Of a DNA stretch of 64,000 bases, positions 38,555 through 46,673 are shown piece by piece; position 1 is the first letter of the stretch, and each line of letters begins with the position of its first letter. Both the position numbers and the translations under genes were made by a program. The notes beneath the pieces were generated by a model that was not told where the DNA came from, ran no database searches, and was given only the letters and a program-made list of their open reading frames with translations. This DNA is from a virus: the IMG/VR virus record IMGVR_UViG_3300036770_005354, positions 1 to 64,000 of that record. One strand, written 5' to 3'.

Positions 38555-39031
38555 ATGTGGCAAATTGGTGCTTTATTAGGATTAATACCAACTTGGTTCT
38601 GGACCATTGTGTTGCTAACAGGACTAGGATGTTTAGTATTTTCATGGTTTACTAGGATATATAAAGTACCATTAAAAGCTGCTGGGATAATATGTATAGT
38701 AATAGGTTCATGGTTTTTAGGAATTGCCGCAAATGAAGCTAAATGGGAACAAAGAGTAAAAGATTTAGAAAAACAATTAGAAAACGCAAAAGTTGAGAGT
38801 CAAACTGAAAATGTAAGAATTGAAGAGAAAATAGTATATAAAGATAGAATAATAAAACAAAAAGCCGATACTAGAATAGAATATGTAGATCGTGTAATAA
38901 AAGAAAAAGAAGAAGTTGTAAAATATGTTGAAAATTGTCCAGTTCCACAAATAATTTTGGAAGAACATAATAAAGCTGCATTAAATCAACTGAATGAAGC
39001 TGCAAAAAATCCTAACGGAGATAAGAAATGA
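38555..39031 (+). CDS. Inner-membrane spanin-like protein
   Basis: 158 residues from ATG 38555 (AGGTGG upstream). Two N-terminal hydrophobic segments (FWTIVLLTGLGCLVFSWF and AAGIICIVIGSWFLGIA) are followed by a long charged coiled coil (residues about 68-130), the layout of i-spanins and Rz-like proteins. It overlaps the lipoprotein gene (ATGA), just as Rz and Rz1 are linked. It would help fuse inner and outer membranes at lysis. Confidence 0.72.
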   Translation: MWQIGALLGLIPTWFWTIVLLTGLGCLVFSWFTRIYKVPLKAAGIICIVIGSWFLGIAANEAKWEQRVKDLEKQLENAKVESQTENVRIEEKIVYKDRIIKQKADTRIEYVDRVIKEKEEVVKYVENCPVPQIILEEHNKAALNQLNEAAKNPNGDKK

Positions 39032-39300
39032 AAATTTTTTTTATACTATTAACAAGCATTTTTTTATCAGCATGCACTACAGTTGTTCCAGTAAAACAAA
39101 AATTTCCAGAAGCTCCTAAAGCTTTACTTGAAAAATGTCCCGATTTATTACAAGCAAATGATAATGCCACTGACATTAGTGAATTTTTAAAGGTAATAAT
39201 ACGCAATTATCAATTATATTATGAATGCTCTAATAAAAATGATGGTTGGATAGATTGGTATTCAACCCAAAAGAAAATTATGGATAAATCAAACAAATAA
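39028..39300 (+). CDS. Outer-membrane spanin lipoprotein (Rz1-like)
   Basis: 90 residues with a signal peptide and lipobox LSAC at residues 13-16, so mature lipid-anchored at Cys16. The mature part FPEAPKALLEKCPDLLQAND and ECSNKNDGWIDWYSTQKKIM is the typical phage o-spanin. Partner of the upstream i-spanin. Confidence 0.85.
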   Translation: MKIFFILLTSIFLSACTTVVPVKQKFPEAPKALLEKCPDLLQANDNATDISEFLKVIIRNYQLYYECSNKNDGWIDWYSTQKKIMDKSNK

Positions 39301-39314
39301 AAATTACGAAATTT

Positions 39315-39322
39315 AGTAAATA
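39315..39322 (+). promoter_or_regulatory. Late promoter variant (AGTAAATA)
   Basis: TAAATA-core octamer upstream of the endolysin ATG (39338), six of eight to the T4 consensus. Confidence 0.3.
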
Positions 39323-39337
39323 ACATTGGAGGGTAAA

Positions 39338-39970
39338 ATGCAAAAATTCATTCTTACAGCAGAACAACTAGCACTAATTATAAAAAAGAACCCATATGTT
39401 GAACAATGGCATAATGCAATGGAAAGATTATTACCCGATTATGATATTAATACTCCACAAAGAGTAGCTGCATTTGTTGCACAATGTGCACACGAATCTG
39501 CAAATTTCAAGTTCTTAAAAGAAAATCTAAATTATAGATCATCCACTCTTAGAAAAATATTTCCAAAATATTTTCCAACAGATGAGTTAGCTCAAAAATA
39601 TGCATCACTTCCAAATAAACAAGAAGCTATAGCTAATAGAGTTTATGCTAATAGAATGGGAAATGGTGATGAAAATAGTGGAGATGGGTATCGTTACTGC
39701 GGTAGAGGTTTAATTCAATTAACTGGAAAAAATAATTATCAAGCATTTGCCGATAGTATTGAAACACCAGTTGAAGAAATACCAGAATATCTAGCTACAT
39801 TTGAAGGAGCAGTACAGAGTGCCTGTTGGTTTTGGGAAACAAATAGTTTAAACAAATGGGCAGATACTGGTGATATTAGAGAATTAACTAGAAGGATAAA
39901 TGGCGGTTATATTGGTTTAGAGGATAGAATAAATCATTATAAACATGCATTACATGTGCTAGGAGTGTAA
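39338..39970 (+). CDS. Endolysin, GH19 chitinase/lysozyme family
   Basis: 210 residues from ATG 39338 after GGAGGG. GH19 motifs: AQCAHESANFKFLKENLNY with the catalytic Glu in HES, YRYCGRGLIQLTGKNNYQAF, and TRRINGGYIGLEDR. Cuts peptidoglycan glycan strands at lysis. No signal peptide, so it needs the holin encoded at 40096. Confidence 0.93.
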   Translation: MQKFILTAEQLALIIKKNPYVEQWHNAMERLLPDYDINTPQRVAAFVAQCAHESANFKFLKENLNYRSSTLRKIFPKYFPTDELAQKYASLPNKQEAIANRVYANRMGNGDENSGDGYRYCGRGLIQLTGKNNYQAFADSIETPVEEIPEYLATFEGAVQSACWFWETNSLNKWADTGDIRELTRRINGGYIGLEDRINHYKHALHVLGV

Positions 39971-39971
39971 A

Positions 39972-40109
39972 ATGGAAATAATTTTATGGTTATTAATTGG
40001 AATGTTCATAGGATGGAATTTACCACAACCAGCATGGGCAACAAATTTACAAACTAAGGTAAAGGAAATTATATTAAACTTAAAGGATAAAAACCATGAC
40101 GGAAAATAA
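39972..40109 (+). CDS. Small membrane-anchored peptide in the lysis cassette (45 aa)
   Basis: ATG 39972 just after the endolysin stop; one hydrophobic segment (IILWLLIGMFIGW) and a Lys-rich tail. The 3' end overlaps the holin gene by 14 bp. Possibly a lysis accessory. Confidence 0.5.
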   Translation: MEIILWLLIGMFIGWNLPQPAWATNLQTKVKEIILNLKDKNHDGK

Positions 40110-40581
40110 AGAAGATTGGATGCAGAAAAAATGGCGGCCCATGATGGCAATAATGTACATGTCAGTCTGTGCTTTTGATTTTATAGTATTTCCAATATTA
40201 TGGGCAGTTGTTCAATTTTGGGAAGTAATGCCAGAAAATGATGCTTTTCGTCAATGGGAACCTTTGACCTTACAAGGAGCAGGATTATTTCATATGGCAA
40301 TGGGTGCAGTATTAGGTGTAACTGCATGGAGTAGAGGACAAGAAAAGCTAGCTGGAATTAATAATCAAAGTGGTAATCAACCAGCATTGCCAGCACCTCA
40401 ACCAACACAAAGTTTTTCAGCACCAGTTTCACAATCTTTCAGTGCGCAACCACAACCTGTTAATTCAATGGGAGGTTCTTCGCAGTTTCAATCATTTGAT
40501 AGACCACAAACATCTAATCAAGTGTTGACTGACTCTAAGGGAAGAGCCATGCCGGTACAGCCAGAAAGAGAGGAATTATAA
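40096..40581 (+). CDS. Holin-like three-helix membrane protein
   Basis: 161 residues. KWRPMMAIMYMSVCAFDFIV then FPILWAVVQF and GLFHMAMGAVLGVTAWSRGQEK follow the pattern of the 3TM holin family. The C-terminal 70 residues are a Gln/Ser/Pro-rich, disordered cytoplasmic tail. AAAGGA ribosome-binding site. Between the endolysin and small lipoprotein genes. Confidence 0.8.
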   Translation: MTENKEDWMQKKWRPMMAIMYMSVCAFDFIVFPILWAVVQFWEVMPENDAFRQWEPLTLQGAGLFHMAMGAVLGVTAWSRGQEKLAGINNQSGNQPALPAPQPTQSFSAPVSQSFSAQPQPVNSMGGSSQFQSFDRPQTSNQVLTDSKGRAMPVQPEREEL

Positions 40582-40604
40582 TAAATTATTTTTAGGAGAT
40601 AAAC

Positions 40605-40784
40605 ATGAATACAGTCGCTAAAATTTTAATACTATCATCAATTTTTATGTTGTATTCATGTGATGTCAGGTATAGATATCCATGTCAAGATCCAAAAAAC
40701 ATTAATAATGTAGAGTGTCAAAAAGAAACATGCGAAATATCGAGAGAATGTCCAGAAATTAAAGAAGGTAGAAACCATGAATGA
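40605..40784 (+). CDS. Small Cys-rich lipoprotein (59 aa)
   Basis: AGGAGA precedes the ATG. N-terminal hydrophobic segment with lipobox LYSC (Cys19), then four more Cys. Likely a periplasm-facing lipoprotein in the lysis region; could act in superinfection exclusion, but nothing proves it. Confidence 0.65.
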   Translation: MNTVAKILILSSIFMLYSCDVRYRYPCQDPKNINNVECQKETCEISRECPEIKEGRNHE

Positions 40785-41061
40785 AAGAATGACTTCTGAA
40801 GAATTGTTTGCTAGACTTAAAGTATTCGTCGGAGTATGTTTAGCATTAACCCTTATGGGGATTGTATTTGTAGTTTTATATAGTATTATTTTCGTAACAC
40901 AGCCGTTAGATGCTATAAGCCCAATTGATACAAAATTCTTTGAATTAATTATTCCAATAGCTACATTTTTAACTGGAACCTTATCAGGAATAATGTTAGG
41001 GTCTTCCAATGATAAAAAATGTAATAAAAATGAAGATTCAGATAAAAAGGAAGATGTATGA
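40777..41061 (+). CDS. Two-helix membrane protein of the lysis region (94 aa)
   Basis: Overlaps the previous gene by 8 bp. Two hydrophobic segments (LALTLMGIVFVVLYSIIF; LIIPIATFLTGTLSGIMLG) with a periplasmic VTQPLDAISPIDTKFFE loop and acidic tail. The same protein type recurs near lysis genes of aquatic phages; perhaps a second holin/antiholin. Confidence 0.7.
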   Translation: MNERMTSEELFARLKVFVGVCLALTLMGIVFVVLYSIIFVTQPLDAISPIDTKFFELIIPIATFLTGTLSGIMLGSSNDKKCNKNEDSDKKEDV

Positions 41062-41291
41062 AAAATATTTTATTATCAATAATAACAAGCCTATTTCTTT
41101 TAAGCCCATCTTTTGCAGATGAACCAAAAACAGATACTGCCGGAAAAGGTGAAATTAAAGAAGTATGTCATCCAAAAAAAGACAAATCTGGTAAAGAATT
41201 AAAAGATAAAAATGGTAAAGTAATCGAAGAATGTAAAAAGATAAAAGTTAGAAGAAAACTTGAAGGAACAGAAGTTCCAGTAAAAAAATAA
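41058..41291 (+). CDS. Small secreted Lys-rich protein (77 aa)
   Basis: A Sec signal peptide (ILLSIITSLFLLSPSFADE, predicted cleavage after SFA) precedes a Lys/Glu-rich mature part with two Cys. Overlaps upstream as ATGA. Function unknown. Confidence 0.65.
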   Translation: MKNILLSIITSLFLLSPSFADEPKTDTAGKGEIKEVCHPKKDKSGKELKDKNGKVIEECKKIKVRRKLEGTEVPVKK

Positions 41292-41294
41292 GTA

Positions 41295-41323
41295 TTGACT
41301 ATTTTTCAAAAACATAGTATGAT
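41295..41323 (+). promoter_or_regulatory. Sigma70-like promoter (TTGACT-N17-TATGAT)
   Basis: -35 at 41295-41300, -10 TATGAT at 41318-41323, 17 bp apart. The palindrome ATGATCAT (41319-41326) overlaps the -10. Drives dnaJ and the ClpA-like gene. Confidence 0.75.
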
Positions 41324-41346
41324 CATGTATACCATTACATGAATAT

Positions 41347-42144
41347 ATGCCCGATTATTATACTATATTAGGAATAGAAAAGTCAGCATCTAAAGAAGAG
41401 ATAAAATCTGCTTATAGAAAATTAGCAAGTCTACACCACCCTGATCGGGGTGGCGACACTAAGACATTTCAAGAAATACAAGCAGCGTATGCAACTTTAA
41501 GCGATCCTGATAAAAAACTTCAATACGATAATTACCAAAATCAGACTACAAACAACCATTTTCAAGATATATCTGATATTTTTAGAGACTTTTTTAATTT
41601 TGAAAATAACAACGTATTTCGTAGAGAATTTAGAAATAAAAATTTAAATCTTAAAGTAGAAATAACTTTAGAAGAAGCTTTTAACGGCAAAGATATTATA
41701 AGTAATGTTAAACTACCATCCGGCAGAGATCAATTAATAGATATTAAAATACCAAAAGGTATTCAACATAATACTACCTTACGAATTTATAATATCGGAG
41801 ATGATAGTATTAAAAATATCCCAAGAGGAGATATTTTTTTAACAGTAGATATTAAACCACATCCTATATTTAAACGACTTGATGATGACCTAGAGACTGT
41901 GGTACAATTGTCATGCTTTGAAGCAATCTTGGGGAAAGAGTTAACAATTAACACAATAGATAATAAAACTCTAGCAATTAACATTCCTCCAGGTGCACAA
42001 AATAACCAAATTTTTGGTGTACCAAATTTTGGAATGTTTAATAACTCGACAAATACAAGAGGTAGACTGTTTATAAAAATAAACATAACAATACCAACAA
42101 ATTTAACAGATGAACAAAAAGCAATTTTGAAAAACTTTATATAA
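41347..42144 (+). CDS. DnaJ-type J-domain chaperone (CbpA-like)
   Basis: 265 residues. J domain at 1-65 with HPD in LHHPDRGG, then a short linker without CxxC zinc repeats, then the substrate-binding C-terminal domains (LKVEITLEEAFNGKD, VTVDIKPHPIF-like VDIKPHPIFKRLDDDL, LAINIPPG). A type B J protein. It may recruit host DnaK to phage proteins. Followed after 13 bases by the ClpA-like gene. Confidence 0.9.
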   Translation: MPDYYTILGIEKSASKEEIKSAYRKLASLHHPDRGGDTKTFQEIQAAYATLSDPDKKLQYDNYQNQTTNNHFQDISDIFRDFFNFENNNVFRREFRNKNLNLKVEITLEEAFNGKDIISNVKLPSGRDQLIDIKIPKGIQHNTTLRIYNIGDDSIKNIPRGDIFLTVDIKPHPIFKRLDDDLETVVQLSCFEAILGKELTINTIDNKTLAINIPPGAQNNQIFGVPNFGMFNNSTNTRGRLFIKINITIPTNLTDEQKAILKNFI

Positions 42145-42157
42145 AAGGAAAAACTAA

Positions 42158-44404
42158 ATGATAGATACTGATAAAGATTTAGAAGAAATTTTTGAAAATG
42201 CAATAATGATTGCTATAAAAAATAAGCATGAATATATTACGTTGGAACATTTTCTTTTAAGTATAGTATCAAATGAAGAATTCTGTTCACTTTTAACTGA
42301 TTTTGGAACAGACGTCGAGGTTTTAAAAGATGATATTCAACACTATATTGAGTATGATTTAAAAGATATTATAAACCCCGATATTAATAAACCTAAAAAA
42401 ACAAACGTTTTAGATAAGGTTATCAATAGAGCATTCACCAATGTTCTACTAGTTGGTAAGCATATTATCGAGCCCATAGACTGTTTTTTAAGTATTTTAT
42501 CAGAAAAAAATACTCACGCTGTATATTTGCTTAAAAAAGCAAATATTGATAAAGAAAAATTCTTAAAATTCTTGAATAAAGAAGATAAGTCCAATAAATC
42601 TTCAAATAATAGTACTAAATATGAAAATATTATTAATCAATTTTGTACTAATTTAAATGAAAAAGCAAAAAATAAAAATATTGATCCAGTAGTTGGACGT
42701 GATAAAGAAATCGAAGATATTGAACTGATTCTAGCTAGAAGAGTTAAATCAAATGCTATTTTAGTAGGTGACCCCGGAGTTGGAAAAACTGCGATTGCTG
42801 AAGGGCTAGCTAAAAAAATCGTGGATAAGTCAGTTCCAAAATTTTTAGAAAACTATACTATCTACAATTTAGATATTAGTGCAATGTTAGCTGGATCTAA
42901 ATATCGTGGAGATTTTGAAGAAAGACTGAAAGCAGTAATTAATGCCTCTGAAAAATTAGGTAATTGCATATTATTCATTGATGAAGCCCATATGATGAAC
43001 GGCGCTGGCACTAGTAATGGTGGAAGCAATGATATGAGCAATATGCTAAAATCTGCCTTATCTAAAGGTAATATCAAGGTAATTGCAAGTACCACATGGG
43101 AAGAGTATAGGAAATTCTTTGAAAAAGATAGAGCATTAATGCGACGTTTTCATAAAGTTGTAATTGATGAACCTTCAGAAGAAGATACTGTAAAAATCCT
43201 AAAAGGGTTGAAAAAGTACTATGAAAAACATCATGGTGTAAAAATCACAAATCAAGCAATTGTTGATGCTGTAAAATATAGTATCAAATATATTACTGAT
43301 AAAAAACTACCAGACAAGGCAATTGACTTAATTGATTGTGCATGTGCTAGATTTAAACTCAATAATTCATCAGAAAAAACAGTAGACCATGACCAAATTA
43401 TTTTTGAAGTTTCAAAAATGGTAAAGATGCCTATTGAAAATCTAAATGAAAAAGAGAGTAAAAATCTTCAAAATTTAGAAAAGCATATGAAGCAAAGCGT
43501 TTTTGGACAAGAAAAGTCCATCGATGTTTTATTAGATAAAATATTTATTGCTCAAGCTGGACTTAAAAATGGAAATAAACCAGTAGGAAACTTCTTGTTC
43601 GTAGGACCAACTGGAGTCGGAAAAACTGAAGTTGCAAAACAATTATCAATCAATATGGGCACAAAGCTTGTCAGATTTGATATGAGTGAATTTCAAGAAA
43701 AACATAGTGTCAGTAAATTCATTGGTAGCCCACCGGGATATATTGGGTTTGATGATAATGCTGGTCAACTGGTTACAAGCCTACAAGAAAATCCAAATGG
43801 TATTTTTCTTTTTGACGAAATTGAAAAAGCGCACCCAGATGTCTTTACAGTTTTGCTTCAGCTAATGGATAATGCAGTAATTACTGGAAGTAATGGTAAA
43901 AAGGCAGATGGTAAAAATGCTATAATTATCATGACTAGTAATTTAGGTGCAGCTGATGCAGAAAAAAATAGTGTTGGATTTGGAAATATCGAAAGAGATT
44001 TTGACCCCACTAATGCAGTAAATACTTTCTTTGCACCAGAATTTAGAAATAGATTAGATGGTGTAATTAAATTTAATAAATTAGACCAAGAATCCATGAC
44101 AAAGATCGTCAAGAAATTTATTGATGAAATTAATAGTTTGATGAAAGATAAAAATATATCTATCAAAATTCTACCAGAAGCAATTAAATTCTTGATTAAT
44201 AAAGGTTTTGACAGTAAAATGGGTGCTAGACCACTACAGAGAACTATTGATGAATTTATTAAAAAGCCTCTAAGTAAAGAAATTCTTTTTGGTAAACTTA
44301 AAAATGGTGGAACAGTTGAAGTTAATGCATCAAATGATGAAATAATTTTTGATTATATTAAGCTGGTACAGCCTAAAACAGATATTGCTTTAGAAAAAGT
44401 ATAA
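42158..44404 (+). CDS. ClpA-like AAA+ unfoldase
   Basis: 748 residues: Clp-N domain (two repeats, about 1-145), first AAA+ with Walker A GDPGVGKT (204-211), pore loop KYRGDFEER and FIDEAH; second AAA+ with Walker A GPTGVGKT (483-490), pore loop GSPPGYIGFDD and LFDEIEKAH. There is no ClpB-type middle domain, and the NSVGFGN loop near residue 605 fits the IGL/F loop that docks into ClpP. With ClpP at 17927 the phage can encode a complete ClpAP-like protease. Confidence 0.9.
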   Translation: MIDTDKDLEEIFENAIMIAIKNKHEYITLEHFLLSIVSNEEFCSLLTDFGTDVEVLKDDIQHYIEYDLKDIINPDINKPKKTNVLDKVINRAFTNVLLVGKHIIEPIDCFLSILSEKNTHAVYLLKKANIDKEKFLKFLNKEDKSNKSSNNSTKYENIINQFCTNLNEKAKNKNIDPVVGRDKEIEDIELILARRVKSNAILVGDPGVGKTAIAEGLAKKIVDKSVPKFLENYTIYNLDISAMLAGSKYRGDFEERLKAVINASEKLGNCILFIDEAHMMNGAGTSNGGSNDMSNMLKSALSKGNIKVIASTTWEEYRKFFEKDRALMRRFHKVVIDEPSEEDTVKILKGLKKYYEKHHGVKITNQAIVDAVKYSIKYITDKKLPDKAIDLIDCACARFKLNNSSEKTVDHDQIIFEVSKMVKMPIENLNEKESKNLQNLEKHMKQSVFGQEKSIDVLLDKIFIAQAGLKNGNKPVGNFLFVGPTGVGKTEVAKQLSINMGTKLVRFDMSEFQEKHSVSKFIGSPPGYIGFDDNAGQLVTSLQENPNGIFLFDEIEKAHPDVFTVLLQLMDNAVITGSNGKKADGKNAIIIMTSNLGAADAEKNSVGFGNIERDFDPTNAVNTFFAPEFRNRLDGVIKFNKLDQESMTKIVKKFIDEINSLMKDKNISIKILPEAIKFLINKGFDSKMGARPLQRTIDEFIKKPLSKEILFGKLKNGGTVEVNASNDEIIFDYIKLVQPKTDIALEKV

Positions 44405-44407
44405 ATA
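44400..44407 (+). promoter_or_regulatory. Perfect T4 late promoter (TATAAATA)
   Basis: Exact consensus, overlapping the end of the clpA-like gene. The next ATG (44415) is 15 bases from its first base, so the leader is at most a few bases. Confidence 0.75.
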
Positions 44408-44414
44408 CTATACT

Positions 44415-44819
44415 ATGCCAGCATTAAGTCAAACTCTAAACTTTGTACCGTTAAATACTCCTTCTAGTACCAGCACAACAGCTGTGGTATATCCAAATTC
44501 TGGTACTGAAGCTATAGTTTTTATTAGCGATAAAGTCAAAGGTGATGGCTATTTTGGTGGCAGCGATGGCTTGCATACCGTGATGTACACTGCAACACAA
44601 GACTTTTCAGGTACTATTACAATGCAAGCCACTCTAGCAACAGTACCGACCAATTCAGATTGGTTCAACGTCAGTAATTCAAGTGTGGCATACACTGAGT
44701 TAAATGTAAGAAATACATCTACTGTAGATATAATAAACTTTACCGGAAACTTTGTTTGGGTAAGAGGACATGTTTATATCAATGATGGTTCAGTTGAGTC
44801 AATATTGTATAATCATTAA
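44415..44819 (+). CDS. Late virion-type protein (134 aa)
   Basis: Beta-rich, Thr/Ser/Val-rich product without Cys: YPNSGTEAIVFISDKVKGDG, LHTVMYTATQDFSG, NFTGNFVWVRGHVYIND. Similar small decoration or tail proteins occur in aquatic T4-like phages. Directly behind a perfect late promoter. Confidence 0.7.
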   Translation: MPALSQTLNFVPLNTPSSTSTTAVVYPNSGTEAIVFISDKVKGDGYFGGSDGLHTVMYTATQDFSGTITMQATLATVPTNSDWFNVSNSSVAYTELNVRNTSTVDIINFTGNFVWVRGHVYINDGSVESILYNH

Positions 44820-44833
44820 AAAATATTAAAATC

Positions 44834-44841
44834 ACTAAATA
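44834..44841 (+). promoter_or_regulatory. Late promoter variant (ACTAAATA)
   Basis: Same variant octamer and same preceding ATC as at 27235. Upstream of the ATG at 44863. Confidence 0.4.
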
Positions 44842-44862
44842 ATTGTAATAGGGTATACAATT

Positions 44863-45288
44863 ATGAAAATTAGTGATTTAGTACTTGATCCATCCTCCTT
44901 AGAGGAATCTATGTCTATAGGTGATGTATTTCATCTTGAATTAGACAATATTCTCATAGAAACATCCATCATAGATTTCACTACTGATGGAGTTGTCATT
45001 TCTATTGACGATACTGGGTTATCATACCTCCCATTGGAAACTATTAACGAAGCCGAGTACCAAGGAAGAAAAGTACCTTTAGGTAAACCAATGAAAGGTG
45101 ACGTTAAGAAAAGCAAAGTTTACGTCAAGGGACCAAAAGGAAATGTGGTAAAAGTAAATTTCGGTGACAAAAAAATGAGGATTAAAAAATCTAATCCTAA
45201 ACGCCGTAAGAGTTTTAGAGCAAGACATAATTGTGCTAACCCGGGTCCAAGATGGAAAGCCAAATTTTGGTCATGTCGAGCATGGTGA
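44863..45288 (+). CDS. Conserved basic structural phage protein (141 aa)
   Basis: C-terminal half EAEYQGRKVPLGKPMKGDVK, KSKVYVKGPKGNV, MRIKKSNPKRRKSFRARHNC, ARYWSCRAW-like FWSCRAW is a very widespread phage module, strongly basic with two Cys. Often fused to or adjacent to capsid genes. The N-terminal MKISDLVLDP is of the short hydrophobic/acidic type discussed under findings. Confidence 0.8.
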   Translation: MKISDLVLDPSSLEESMSIGDVFHLELDNILIETSIIDFTTDGVVISIDDTGLSYLPLETINEAEYQGRKVPLGKPMKGDVKKSKVYVKGPKGNVVKVNFGDKKMRIKKSNPKRRKSFRARHNCANPGPRWKAKFWSCRAW

Positions 45289-45292
45289 AATC

Positions 45293-45646
45293 ATGAAATT
45301 AATGGAATTTTTTGGTAGTCATTCATTAGATTCAAAAAAGGAAGAAAGTAATTCAAGTATTCCAATAGATGAATTGTTTGAGTTCATTTTAAACAGTGAT
45401 CAAACTTTTAAAAATCACTATTTTAATATAGCAGAAACTTTTAATGAAAAAAAATCTTTTTCTAATGAAGAAATTATAGAATACTTTATGCCTATGGTTA
45501 AACAGGGATGTAAAGAATTTTACGATAAAAATAAACTAAATGGGAAATTAGGAAAAGTCTTTAATAAAGATTTAAGAGAAAAACTGTGTAATAAATTATA
45601 TGATCATTACCATAATGATTTGAAAAAATATTCATATTTTAATTAA
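45293..45646 (+). CDS. Conserved late-region protein (117 aa)
   Basis: ATG 45293 (the upstream frame overlaps the previous gene). Starts MKLMEFFGSHSLDSKKEESN, then a helical domain (DELFEFILNSDQTFKNHYF, LREKLCNKLYDHYHNDLKK). A frequent neighbour of the preceding gene in other phages. Function unknown. Confidence 0.68.
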   Translation: MKLMEFFGSHSLDSKKEESNSSIPIDELFEFILNSDQTFKNHYFNIAETFNEKKSFSNEEIIEYFMPMVKQGCKEFYDKNKLNGKLGKVFNKDLREKLCNKLYDHYHNDLKKYSYFN

Positions 45647-45648
45647 TT

Positions 45649-45849
45649 ATGGATGATATTAATAATTTAAAAAAACTAGCAGGTATAACTACTACAAAAA
45701 CAAATATTAACTTCGGCGAACCTAATATCAGTTATACTGGTATGGAAAAAGCAGAATTAATGAAAAAACATAACATAAAACCTGGGACGGAAGAATGGTT
45801 TCGGTTATTTTTTGCTAAGCCGTGGTTAACGGGCGAGACCCCGATATGA
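45649..45849 (+). CDS. Small conserved phage protein (66 aa)
   Basis: Contains MEKAELMKKHNIKPGTEEWF then AKPWLTGETP, a signature found in many phage structural-region proteins of unknown function. Overlaps the next frame as ATGA. Confidence 0.72.
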   Translation: MDDINNLKKLAGITTTKTNINFGEPNISYTGMEKAELMKKHNIKPGTEEWFRLFFAKPWLTGETPI

Positions 45850-45989
45850 GTAAAAAGCATAAAAAAGCAAAAGTCAATTACAGAAAAATATGGGAAGATC
45901 ATTACAGTAGTATACCGAAAGATGAAAATGAAATAAGTTATCATATTCATCATATTGATGGAAATCCAGAAAATAATTCTAATAAATAA
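45846..45989 (+). pseudogene. Truncated HNH endonuclease (47 aa)
   Basis: ATGA overlap with the previous gene. The product has KVNYRKIWEDHYSSIPKDEN then YHIHHIDGNPENNSNK, which matches the start of HNH homing endonucleases through the HH of the ββα-metal core, then stops where the helix and final His should follow. A late promoter octamer begins in the last codons. Confidence 0.7.
45981..45988 (+). promoter_or_regulatory. Late promoter (AATAAATA)
   Basis: Lies 14 bases before the ATG of the kinase-like gene, so +1 would be next to the start codon. Overlaps the end of the HNH remnant. Confidence 0.5.
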
Positions 45990-45994
45990 TTTCT

Positions 45995-46618
45995 ATGAAA
46001 ATATTAGAAATTATCAATGAAGATGACATTAGAGATATTAAATCTGCATTGTCAGTAAATGACAAGTCTAAATTTTTAAAAAAAATAAACAATAATTCCT
46101 CTAGTGGAGGAACAAAAGTTTATCATATTAAAAAAAATAATAAAATATTAAAAATTTGGAAGATACATAATCCAAAATTTGATTCCTATTTAGAATGGAC
46201 CAATAAGATAAAAAATTTATCTTCATCAAATTCATATTTACCAAAAATAGAATCTGTTAAAGTATTCTCTTTTCCTAATCCAAAATTTGAAGACACTATT
46301 TCATATCAAGGATTGGCTGTTATGGAAAAGCTTGATCCGATAAGTAAATACCCAGATAGTATATTATTACCATTATTCAGAAATACCGGAATAAATCTAA
46401 AAAGTAGAATTAGATTTTTAAAAACTTTATGGACTAAAGAAAATTTAGATATATTAAAATCGGAAGTTCATGATGAAAAACTACTTCAAGCCTTAAATTT
46501 AGTATCAGAAATATTGGATGAATTGCCTAATTCAAGAGGTGATTTACATACTGGTAACTGGATGATACGTAAAGACGGAAATTCATTACAGTTAGTACTA
46601 ACTGATCCTGTAACTTAA
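45995..46618 (+). CDS. Kinase-fold-like protein, possibly head-packaged (207 aa)
   Basis: Starts MKILEIINEDD. The C-terminal region DELPNSRGDLHTGNWMIRKDG then LVLTDP resembles the catalytic loop (D-x-H-x2-N) and DxD-type metal motif of protein-kinase-like enzymes; upstream VYHIKKNNKILKIWKIH could be the Lys strand. The full kinase set is not clear, so this is a fold suggestion. Late promoter upstream and a short CTS-like N-terminus. Confidence 0.5.
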   Translation: MKILEIINEDDIRDIKSALSVNDKSKFLKKINNNSSSGGTKVYHIKKNNKILKIWKIHNPKFDSYLEWTNKIKNLSSSNSYLPKIESVKVFSFPNPKFEDTISYQGLAVMEKLDPISKYPDSILLPLFRNTGINLKSRIRFLKTLWTKENLDILKSEVHDEKLLQALNLVSEILDELPNSRGDLHTGNWMIRKDGNSLQLVLTDPVT

Positions 46619-46629
46619 AATCATTATCA

Positions 46630-46637
46630 GATAAATA
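46630..46637 (+). promoter_or_regulatory. Late promoter (GATAAATA)
   Basis: Seven of eight match to the late octamer in the gap before the Dps gene, 44 bases from its ATG. Confidence 0.5.
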
Positions 46638-46673
46638 AAATATATAAAATATCTAAAAAGATAGGATACTTTC

